Positions 16,372-23,834 of a stretch of 64,000 nt of DNA are shown here, one piece after another. Within the stretch, counting starts at the first letter, position 1. Each line of letters opens with the position of its first letter. Both the position numbers and the translations under genes were made by a program. The stretch is from Bradyrhizobium cajani (lineage in GTDB: Bacteria > Pseudomonadota > Alphaproteobacteria > Rhizobiales > Xanthobacteraceae). Under the pieces are notes generated by a model, which did no database searches, had not been told where the DNA came from, and saw only the letters and a program-made list of their open reading frames with translations. The stretch spans positions 1 to 64,000 of the forward strand of contig NZ_WQNE01000038.1 in the NCBI RefSeq assembly GCF_009759665.1. Reading direction: 5' to 3'.

Positions 16372-17631
16372 TCAGGTGTAGCCCTTGCTCTTCTTCCACT
16401 CGGCCTCGAGCTCGAAGATGGTCTTCCAGTCGCCGGCCTTGACCTCGGGGACATAGGGCTCCTGCGGGATCGTGGTGCCCCAGCCGATGGCGTAGCCGAC
16501 CAGCGTGTGGTCGTCGCCACGCATGGTCACGGTGCCGTCGGCGCCGAACGGGCATTTGATCGTGAGGCCCTTCAATGTCTCCGCGATCTTCTTGCCGTCG
16601 GCGGAGTTCGCCTTCTTCGCGGCTTCCGCCATCAGCATGACCGCAGTCGCGTTCTCCCACGACCAGTTGGTCGGATATTCGTTGTACTTCGCCTTGTAGG
16701 CATCACCCCACGCTGCATTCTCCGGTGTCGTCGGGAATGTCTTGATGTAGCGGTTGCCGGAGTGGATGCCCTTGGGCAGGTTCTTCACCACGGTGAGCGC
16801 CGTGTAATCGGCCATGTTGACCGCGAACACCTCCATCTGGCCGAACATCGCGTAGATGTTGGCCTGGTCGATATAGGAGGTGAGATCGCCGCCCCACAGG
16901 CAGGAGTACAGCGCCTGCGGCTTGGCTTGCAGGATCTTGGTGACCACCTCGGTATAGTCGGGCTGGAACAGCTTTGGCCAGGACTCGCTGATGATTTCGA
17001 CATCGGGCGCAAAGCGCTTCAGATACAGCGTGAACTCGGCCGTCGTGTCGCGGCCATACGCGTAGTCCGGCGAGCACGTCGCCCACTTCTTCAGGCCCTT
17101 GGCCTTGGCGATAGCGGCCGCATAGCTGCCGCCGACGATGGAATCGTGCACGCCCTGCCGCGCGGTGCGGAAGGCATTGGGAATATGCTGCTTGGGATCG
17201 GCGGTGAGCGCCGATGTCTCCGAATTGGTGTGGATGCAGAACACGCCGAGATCGCGCGCGACCTCATGCACGGCAAAGGCGCCGGAGGACGCTTCCGCAT
17301 CGATCAGCAGCTCGCAGCCATCGGTATTGACGAGCTCGCGGGAGACGCGCGCAGCCTCCTGCGGCTGCCCCTTGGAGTCGCGGATCACCATTTCGATCTG
17401 CCGTCCGGCAAGGCCGCCGGCGGCGTTGACCTTCTCGACCTCGAGCATCACCGCATTGCGCGACGACGTGCCGAGCTGCGCGACGCGGCCCGACAGGATC
17501 GTCGGCATGCCGATCTTGATGGTTTTGGATTGCGCGCGCGCCACCCAAGGCGCGGCAAGACTCATCGCACCGGCGCCCATCAGCGCCAGCGTTGAACGGC
17601 GGCTGATGCCCGGCGTGCGGGTTCTCGTCAT
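16372..17631 (-). CDS. LivK-type periplasmic substrate-binding protein
   Basis: Type I periplasmic binding protein of the hydrophobic-amino-acid group, 419 residues. The N-terminus carries a twin-arginine-like signal (SRRSTLALMGAGAM) ending near WVARAQ, about residue 34. The mature start IKIGMPTILSGRVAQLGTS and the VNAAGGLAGRQIEMVIRDSKG segment are typical. Members of this branch often bind aromatic or carboxylic acids, urea or amides. It heads the livHMGF operon and is transcribed away from an acyl-CoA synthetase operon. Confidence 0.88.
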   Translation of the reverse strand: MTRTRTPGISRRSTLALMGAGAMSLAAPWVARAQSKTIKIGMPTILSGRVAQLGTSSRNAVMLEVEKVNAAGGLAGRQIEMVIRDSKGQPQEAARVSRELVNTDGCELLIDAEASSGAFAVHEVARDLGVFCIHTNSETSALTADPKQHIPNAFRTARQGVHDSIVGGSYAAAIAKAKGLKKWATCSPDYAYGRDTTAEFTLYLKRFAPDVEIISESWPKLFQPDYTEVVTKILQAKPQALYSCLWGGDLTSYIDQANIYAMFGQMEVFAVNMADYTALTVVKNLPKGIHSGNRYIKTFPTTPENAAWGDAYKAKYNEYPTNWSWENATAVMLMAEAAKKANSADGKKIAETLKGLTIKCPFGADGTVTMRGDDHTLVGYAIGWGTTIPQEPYVPEVKAGDWKTIFELEAEWKKSKGYT

Positions 17632-17737
17632 CTTCCCCTCCCTCTTTCGGGTCGGCGTGTCCTGATCCCTGCCGGAGATCGTCTCGTCTCCGTGCTCTCA
17701 ACAATTTCAGAGGTAGGGGGGTGACGTCAAGCCAAAT

Positions 17738-17760
17738 ATGAACTACGAGTCATAATTCAT
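17738..17760. promoter_or_regulatory. Candidate TetR operator in divergent promoter region
   Basis: An imperfect inverted repeat: ATGAACTACGA at 17738-17748, central G, TCATAATTCAT at 17750-17760. The arms match at 9 of 11 positions. It lies in the 171-bp gap between the divergent transporter and acyl-CoA synthetase operons, 43 bp before the latter's start, and is AT-rich against its surroundings. The adjacent operon encodes a TetR protein. Confidence 0.55.
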
Positions 17761-17802
17761 CAAGGAGGAGATGAGGCCGGTAACCGGCCCAAAACCCGCG
17801 CA

Positions 17803-19296
17803 ATGGTCAACCTGTCGAGCTTCATTGCCTTTCATGCCCGGCGGACGCCGGACCGGCCCGCGCTGAAATACCGCGGCGAGGAGATCTCCTACGCCGCCTT
17901 CGATACGCGCATCCGAAAGACCGCGGGCTGGCTCGCCACGCAGGGCATCGGCTCGGGCGACGTCGTGGCGGTGCTGATGAAGAACAGCGCGGCGTTCCTG
18001 GAGCTCGTCTTCGCTATCAGCCATCTCGGCGCGGTGTTTCTGCCGATCAACTTCCGCCTCTCCCGCGACGAGGTCGGTTACATCGCCGGCAATGCCGGCG
18101 CGCGCCTTCTGATCGTCGATGACGAACTGGCAGGGAACGCGGCGGGCGCGGAGATCGTCGTGCTCGACGAGCCCGCGCAGCAGAGCGTCACGCATCTTGC
18201 GGGCGTTGCGCCGCCGGCCCCGATGTACGTCCGCGCGCCATCCGACCTGATGCGCCTGATGTACACCTCGGGCACGACCGACCGCCCCAAGGGCGTGATG
18301 CTCTCTTACGATAATTTCTACTGGAAGTCGGCCGACCAGACGATCGCGCTCGCCCTGAGCGCGGACACCCGTCTCCTCGTCGTCGGCCCGCTCTATCACG
18401 TCGGCGCACTCGACCTGCCCGGCATCGCCGTGCTCTGGCATGGCGGCTTCATCCACATCGAACGCAATTTCGAGCCTGAGACGGCACTTGCGGCCATCGC
18501 CGAGGACAAGCTCAACGCCGCATGGTTCGCACCAGTCATGACCACCGCGATGCTGACCTGCCCGACGCGCGATCGCTACGACGTCTCGAGCCTGAAATGG
18601 GCGATCGGCGGCGGCGAGAAGACGCCGGAGGTCCGCATCCGCGCTTTCTCCGAGCTCTTCCGCAATGCGCGTTACATCGACGCCTATGGTCTTACCGAAA
18701 CCGTCGGCGGCGACACCTTCATGGAGAAAGGCCGCGAGATCGAGAAGATCGGCTCGACCGGGCGCGCCATCGCCCATGTCGAGATCGAGATCCGCGACGA
18801 GGACGGCAACAAGCTGCCGGCGAATGTCAACGGCGAGATCTGCCTGCGCGGGCCGAAGATCACGCGCGGCTATTGGAGGGATCCGGACAAGACGGCATCG
18901 GCCTTCTTCGGCGACTGGTTCCGCAGCGGCGATGTCGGCTATCTCGACGAGGAAGGCTTCCTGTATCTCACCGACCGCAAGAAGGACATGATCATCTCCG
19001 GCGGCGAGAACATCGCCTCCTCCGAGGTCGAGCGCGTCATCTACGAGCTGGCAGAGGTGCGCGAAGTCGCCGTGATCGGCCTGCGCGACGCACGCTGGGG
19101 CGAGAAGCCGGTCGCCATCGTCGTGCTGGCCGAAGGCGCGAGCCTCGACCTCCCTGCCCTCACCGCGCACTGCCGCACGCGACTCGCGAGCTTCAAGGTG
19201 CCGAAACAGCTCTTCATCCGCGACAGCCTGCCCCGCAATCCATCCGGAAAGATACTCAAGCGCGTGCTGCGCGCCGAACTGGAGACCGTGGCATGA
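17803..19296 (+). CDS. AMP-forming acyl-CoA synthetase
   Basis: Class I adenylate-forming acid-CoA ligase, 497 residues, cytoplasmic. The P-loop-like motif MYTSGTTDRPKGVML is near 152, YGLTET near 290 and GDWFRSGDVGYLDEEGFLYLTDRKKDMI near 370. The C-terminal NPSGKILKRVLR carries the catalytic Lys near 486. It activates a carboxylic acid with ATP and CoA, and the family does not reveal the chain type. GGAGGAG precedes the gene, though at a long distance from the ATG. The stop overlaps the tetR start. Confidence 0.9.
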   Translation: MVNLSSFIAFHARRTPDRPALKYRGEEISYAAFDTRIRKTAGWLATQGIGSGDVVAVLMKNSAAFLELVFAISHLGAVFLPINFRLSRDEVGYIAGNAGARLLIVDDELAGNAAGAEIVVLDEPAQQSVTHLAGVAPPAPMYVRAPSDLMRLMYTSGTTDRPKGVMLSYDNFYWKSADQTIALALSADTRLLVVGPLYHVGALDLPGIAVLWHGGFIHIERNFEPETALAAIAEDKLNAAWFAPVMTTAMLTCPTRDRYDVSSLKWAIGGGEKTPEVRIRAFSELFRNARYIDAYGLTETVGGDTFMEKGREIEKIGSTGRAIAHVEIEIRDEDGNKLPANVNGEICLRGPKITRGYWRDPDKTASAFFGDWFRSGDVGYLDEEGFLYLTDRKKDMIISGGENIASSEVERVIYELAEVREVAVIGLRDARWGEKPVAIVVLAEGASLDLPALTAHCRTRLASFKVPKQLFIRDSLPRNPSGKILKRVLRAELETVA

Positions 19297-19940
19297 ATCA
19301 AGGACCCGCCACCGCGAAAGTCACAAAGCTCAACCGCGTCGAGCGCAACGCCTGGACCAAGCAGAAGATCTTCGAGGCCGCCACGAAGGTCGTCGGCAAG
19401 CATGGCTATGCCGAAGCATCCGTCGCCCGCATCACCGAGCAGGCCGGCGTCGCGCAAGGCACCTTCTACAATCACTTCGAGAACCGCCAGGAGCTGCTCG
19501 ACCAGTTGCTGCCCAAGATCGGCCTCGACATGGTCGAGTTCATCCGCGCCCGCACCGGCACGGCTGATGCGGCACGGCAGGAGATCGAACGCTTCGCGGC
19601 CTTCTTCGACTTCATCCGCGAGGTGCCGGAGTTCCTGCGCATCCTCAACGAGGCCGAGTTCTTCGCACCTCACGGCTACCAGAAGCATCTCGACAACATC
19701 TCGACCGCCTATGTGCGGATCCTGCGCCGCGCGCGGCTTGCCGGCGCGATCGAGGACTACGGCGACGAGGAGTTCGAGGCGATCGTCCACATGCTGATGG
19801 GCGCGCGGGGCTATCTCAGCCGTCGCTACTCCTATTCGGAGGGCGGCGTCACCGCCGTGCCCGATCACGTCATTTCCGCCTATCGCAAGCTGATGACGCG
19901 CGGCCTCTTCACTGCGTCAGGAGATCAGGACACGCCATGA
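19293..19940 (+). CDS. TetR-family transcriptional regulator
   Basis: 215 residues. The N-terminal helix-turn-helix is clear: IFEAATKVVGKHGYAEASVARITEQAGVAQGTFYNHFENRQELL at about 27-70 is the classic TetR pattern. The C-terminal ligand-binding domain is helical and not assignable. It overlaps both neighbours by 4 bp, so it is made together with the enzymes it probably controls. The dyad at 17738-17760 is the likely target. Confidence 0.92.
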   Translation: MNQGPATAKVTKLNRVERNAWTKQKIFEAATKVVGKHGYAEASVARITEQAGVAQGTFYNHFENRQELLDQLLPKIGLDMVEFIRARTGTADAARQEIERFAAFFDFIREVPEFLRILNEAEFFAPHGYQKHLDNISTAYVRILRRARLAGAIEDYGDEEFEAIVHMLMGARGYLSRRYSYSEGGVTAVPDHVISAYRKLMTRGLFTASGDQDTP

Positions 19941-21847
19941 ACATCGCATCTCCGCACAAGCCGCTCGATCTCGCCTCCGCAATCGCCGAAGGCGACATCC
20001 GCTGCCTGTTGATGGTGCTGGTGCACATGACCGGCGATGAACGCTGGCTCGCGCCGCCCTATCTGCCCAGGCGCGATATCCGCCTCATTCCGGATCCCGA
20101 GGCCGGCGTACCCAGGGAGGTCCAGGACGAGATCCGCGCCGCGGTCGTCGAGCTCTTCGCCAATGGCACGCCCAGGCCGGTCATCACCGATCCCGGCGAC
20201 GCGCTGCTGCTGAAGATGATGCGGGCCTGTCTCGGCGAGAATGTCGCGCCGGAATATGCCCCGTTGATGCGCGAGGAGATGGGCTTCGTGCCGCGCGAGG
20301 CGAGCTGGACCGAGCGTCCTTCCGACGACAAGCTCGCCGAGCAGCACATTCTGATCGTCGGCGCCGGCGTCTGCGCCATCGCGCTCGGCGTCGCGCTCGG
20401 CCATCTCGGCATCCCCTACACCATCGTCGAAAAGAACGACGAGCTCGGCGGCACCTGGTGGATCAACCGCTATCCCGGCTGCGGCGTCGACACGCCGAAC
20501 CACTCCTATTCCTACTCGTTCGGCTCCGGCAATGAATGGACACGCTACTTCTGCCAGCGCGAGGAGCTGCTCGGCTATCTCCAGAAGGTCGCGGACGAAT
20601 ACGGCATCCGCAAGCATCTGCGCGTCAACACCGAGCTGACCTCGTCGCGCTGGGACGAAGGCAAGCGCCGCTGGATATCGACACTCAAAACCAAGGATGG
20701 CGAAGAGACCTTCGAATCCACCGCGCTGGTCTCGGCCATTGGCCAGCTCAACGATCCCTCCCGCGCGCACTTCAAGGGCGAAGAGGGCTTCAAGGGCTCG
20801 ATCCTGCATTCCGCGCTGTGGTCGAGCGATATCGATCTCGACGGCAAGCATGTCGCCGTGATCGGCACCGGCGCGACATCGATGCAGCTGGTGCCGTCGA
20901 TCGCCGGCCGCGTTGCCTCGGTCACGGTCTATCAGCGCAGCGCGCAATGGGCGCGGCCGGTGAAGGGCTATTCCGATCCGATCAGCGAGGGAGCGCGCTG
21001 GCTGCTCGCCCATCTGCCATTCTATGTGCAGTGGTACCGCTTCAACATGTTCTGGCGCTACGGCGACGGCCTCTTGCCCTTCCTGCGCAAGGACCCGGCC
21101 TGGCCGCATCCGGAGCGCGCGGTCAACAAGGGCAATGACCGGCACCGTCAGGAGCTGACCGACTTCATCCTGTCGGAATTGCAGGGACGGCCCGACCTGA
21201 TCGAAAAATGCGTGCCGACCTATCCGCCCTACGGCAAGCGCATCCTGCTCGACAACAACTGGTTCAAGACCTTGACGCGGCCGAATGTCGAGCTCGTCAC
21301 CGACACAATCGACCATTTCGACCAGAACGGCATCGTCACCGCGGACGGCAGGCACCGCCCTGCCGACATCATCGTGGTCGCCACCGGCTTCAAGGTCACG
21401 GAGATGGCGGCGCGCCTCAACATCAGCGGCCGCGACGGCAAGGATTTGCGCGAGGCCTGGGCCAATGAGAATCCGACCGCGTTCCTCGGCCTCACCGTGC
21501 GGGGCTTTCCGAACTTCTTCTGTATGCTCGGCCCGAATTCAGGTCCCGCCCACGGCGGCAGCGTCATCTTCCAGTCGGAATGCCAGAGCCGCTACATCTC
21601 CGCCTGCCTCGCCGACATGATCGAGCGGGATATCGCCGCCATCGACATCCGCCAGGATGTGCTCGACGACTACGTCCGCAAGGTCGACGCCGAGCACGAG
21701 TCCATGATCTGGACCCATCCGGGCATGACCACCTACTACCGCAACAAGAGTGGCCGCGTGTTCTCGGCGATGCCATGGCGGTTCGTGGACTATTGGCGCA
21801 TGACCCACGATCCGGATCTCGGGCAGTACAGATTGACGAAGGCGTAG
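19937..21847 (+). CDS. Flavin monooxygenase, Baeyer-Villiger type
   Basis: FAD- and NADPH-dependent monooxygenase, 636 residues. An N-terminal extension of about 130 residues precedes the FAD-binding GxGxxx motif (LIVGAGVCA near 138) and the EKNDELGGTWWINRYPGCGVD block. The Baeyer-Villiger fingerprint FxGxxxHxxxW appears as FKGSILHSALW near 285. A second nucleotide motif IGTGATSMQ follows. These enzymes turn ketones into esters or lactones. With the acyl-CoA ligase and ABC importer, it suggests catabolism of a cyclic ketone or terpenoid-like compound. Confidence 0.88.
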   Translation: MNIASPHKPLDLASAIAEGDIRCLLMVLVHMTGDERWLAPPYLPRRDIRLIPDPEAGVPREVQDEIRAAVVELFANGTPRPVITDPGDALLLKMMRACLGENVAPEYAPLMREEMGFVPREASWTERPSDDKLAEQHILIVGAGVCAIALGVALGHLGIPYTIVEKNDELGGTWWINRYPGCGVDTPNHSYSYSFGSGNEWTRYFCQREELLGYLQKVADEYGIRKHLRVNTELTSSRWDEGKRRWISTLKTKDGEETFESTALVSAIGQLNDPSRAHFKGEEGFKGSILHSALWSSDIDLDGKHVAVIGTGATSMQLVPSIAGRVASVTVYQRSAQWARPVKGYSDPISEGARWLLAHLPFYVQWYRFNMFWRYGDGLLPFLRKDPAWPHPERAVNKGNDRHRQELTDFILSELQGRPDLIEKCVPTYPPYGKRILLDNNWFKTLTRPNVELVTDTIDHFDQNGIVTADGRHRPADIIVVATGFKVTEMAARLNISGRDGKDLREAWANENPTAFLGLTVRGFPNFFCMLGPNSGPAHGGSVIFQSECQSRYISACLADMIERDIAAIDIRQDVLDDYVRKVDAEHESMIWTHPGMTTYYRNKSGRVFSAMPWRFVDYWRMTHDPDLGQYRLTKA

Positions 21848-21900
21848 ACTCCTTTATCGACGCGGACTCGACGTGGCGTTAGTCTGCGCTCTCACCACGT

Positions 21901-21980
21901 CGTCATTGCGAGAGCAGCGAAGCAATCCAGAATCTTTCCGCGGAGACACTCTGGATTGCTTCGCTACGCTCGCAATGACG
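21901..21980. repeat. Long inverted repeat, CATTGCGAGCGCAGCGAAGC family
   Basis: Second copy of the element at 9863-9942: an arm starting CGTCATTGCGAGAGCAGCGA, a short centre, then the reverse complement ending GCTCGCAATGACG. It sits between the convergent monooxygenase and alanine dehydrogenase genes and can fold as a long hairpin that may end both transcripts. Confidence 0.85.
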
Positions 21981-21991
21981 GAGCTTGCGTC

Positions 21992-23107
21992 CTACGCCGC
22001 CAGCCCGCTCTCCACCGGAGCGAAGTCCATTCCGAGGCTTTCCGCGACCGCCTTGTTGGTGACGCGGCCGCGATGCACGTTGAGCCCGTTGCGCAAATGC
22101 GGATTTTCCAGCACCGCGGCAAAGCCCTTGTTCGCGAGCATCAGGCCGAACGGCAGCGTTGCGTTGTTCAGCGCCTCGCTCGAGGTCACCGGCACCGCGC
22201 CCGGCATGTTGGCCACGCAATAATGCACCACGCCGTCGACCTCGAAGGTCGGATCGGTGTGCGTGGTCGGATGCGAGGTCTCGAAGCAGCCGCCCTGGTC
22301 GATGGCGACATCGACCAGCACCGCACCAGGCCGCATCGATTTCAGCATTGCGCGCGTGACGAGCTTTGGCGCACTGGCGCCCGGCACCAGCACCGCGCCG
22401 ATCACGACGTCGGCGGCGAACACTTCCTCCTCGACCGACTCGATCGTCGAGAAGCGGGTGCGCACCCGGCCGATGAAGAGATCGTCCAGCTGGCGCAGCC
22501 GGGGAAGCGAGCGATCGATCACAGAGACTTCGGCGCCGAACCCCGCGGCCATGCGCGCGGACTGCGTTCCCACTACGCCGCCACCGAGCACGACGACACG
22601 GGCCGGCTGCACGCCGGGTACGCCGCCGAGCAGCAGTCCGCGCCCGCCGGCCGACCGCCTGAGCGCAGCGCCGGCAGCCTCGATGGCGAGGCGGCCGGCG
22701 ACTTCACTCATCGGCGCGAGCAGCGGGAGGTGACCGTTCGCGTCGGTGACGGTTTCATAGGCGATCGCCGTGCAGCCGGAGGCGATGAGACCTCTGGCCT
22801 GTTCCGGATCCGGAGCGAGGTGGAGATAGGTAAAGAGGATCTGGCTCTCACGGAGCTGGGCCCATTCGCTTTTCTGCGGCTCCTTCACCTTCACGATCAT
22901 GTCGGACTTGGCGAAAATGTCGGCCGCGCTCTCGGCAATCGCCGCCCCCGCCCGCCGATAAACCTCGTCGGAGGCGCCAATGCCACTGCCTGCGCCGGCC
23001 TCGACCGTCACCTGATGCCCGGCCGCGACATACTCGCGGACCGCACCCGGGGTGAGCCCGACGCGATATTCCTGCACCTTGATTTCCCTGGGCACACCGA
23101 CGCGCAT
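21992..23107 (-). CDS. ald: Alanine dehydrogenase
   Basis: NAD-dependent L-alanine dehydrogenase, 371 residues, which interconverts alanine with pyruvate and ammonium. The start MRVGVPREIKVQEYRVGLTP, the KVKEPQ motif with its catalytic Lys, the FTYLHLA stretch and the Rossmann motif VVLGGGVVGTQSA are all present. The later NMPGAVPVTSSEALNNATLPF is a family hallmark. It is transcribed away from an Lrp/AsnC regulator, the usual arrangement for ald in rhizobia, where the regulator senses alanine. Confidence 0.95.
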   Translation of the reverse strand: MRVGVPREIKVQEYRVGLTPGAVREYVAAGHQVTVEAGAGSGIGASDEVYRRAGAAIAESAADIFAKSDMIVKVKEPQKSEWAQLRESQILFTYLHLAPDPEQARGLIASGCTAIAYETVTDANGHLPLLAPMSEVAGRLAIEAAGAALRRSAGGRGLLLGGVPGVQPARVVVLGGGVVGTQSARMAAGFGAEVSVIDRSLPRLRQLDDLFIGRVRTRFSTIESVEEEVFAADVVIGAVLVPGASAPKLVTRAMLKSMRPGAVLVDVAIDQGGCFETSHPTTHTDPTFEVDGVVHYCVANMPGAVPVTSSEALNNATLPFGLMLANKGFAAVLENPHLRNGLNVHRGRVTNKAVAESLGMDFAPVESGLAA

Positions 23108-23225
23108 CTTTCGAGCTCCTTCGCCAACGTATTGATTCCGTTCACCATCGTAACGAGAGGGGCGGTTTGGTTTCGTGCAAATATCCGCTAGTTTCGGCGC
23201 ATGCGCGCCGGTTTCCGGCGCCGAA

Positions 23226-23732
23226 ATGCTCTTTCACGCTGGAAACGAAACCTTGACCCTCGACCGGAAAGACCTCGCCATCCTCGCGGAACTCACGACC
23301 AATGCGCGGGCCAGCCACACCGAGCTCGCCAACAAGGTTGGGCTATCAAGCACGGCACTGGCGCGGCGGCAGAAGGCGCTGGAGGACGACGGCTACATCC
23401 AGGCCTATCAGGCCGCGCTCGATCTCACACTGTTCGGCCTCACCACGACCGTGCTGGTGCGCATTGCGCTGGAGAGCCAGAGCGACGACGCGCTGAAGGC
23501 GTTCGAGGCGGAAGTGGTGAAATGCCCCTCCGTCGTGCGCTGCTTCCTGATGTCGGGAACCGACGACTACATTCTGATTGTGCTCGCCCGCGACATCCAG
23601 GATTTCGAGCGGATCCACCGTACCGAGCTGTCGCGACTACCCCGTGTCGCCCGGGTGCAATCGAGCTTCGCACTTCGCGATATCGTCAACCGCGCGGTAC
23701 CAACCGTGGTATTCGGCGAGACGAAGCGATAG
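23226..23732 (+). CDS. Lrp/AsnC-family transcriptional regulator
   Basis: 168 residues from the ATG at 23226. The N-terminal helix-turn-helix (LDRKDLAILAELTTNARASHTELANKVGLSSTALARRQKAL) and the C-terminal RAM/AsnC domain (VVRCFLMSGTDDYILIVLARD) are clear. Longer in-frame starts exist upstream (23175), but their extra residues are unlike the family. It is divergent from ald with a 118-bp shared promoter region, so it probably activates ald in response to alanine. This is inferred from context. Confidence 0.88.
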   Translation: MLFHAGNETLTLDRKDLAILAELTTNARASHTELANKVGLSSTALARRQKALEDDGYIQAYQAALDLTLFGLTTTVLVRIALESQSDDALKAFEAEVVKCPSVVRCFLMSGTDDYILIVLARDIQDFERIHRTELSRLPRVARVQSSFALRDIVNRAVPTVVFGETKR

Positions 23733-23834
23733 CGGCGCTCCTCCCTGCAAACGCGAAAGACCCCGCGCGCCGGTGTCATCCAATTGTCATCGAATGTGTC
23801 GAGACCTGTCGGTCTCGCACATTCGGGACACGCC

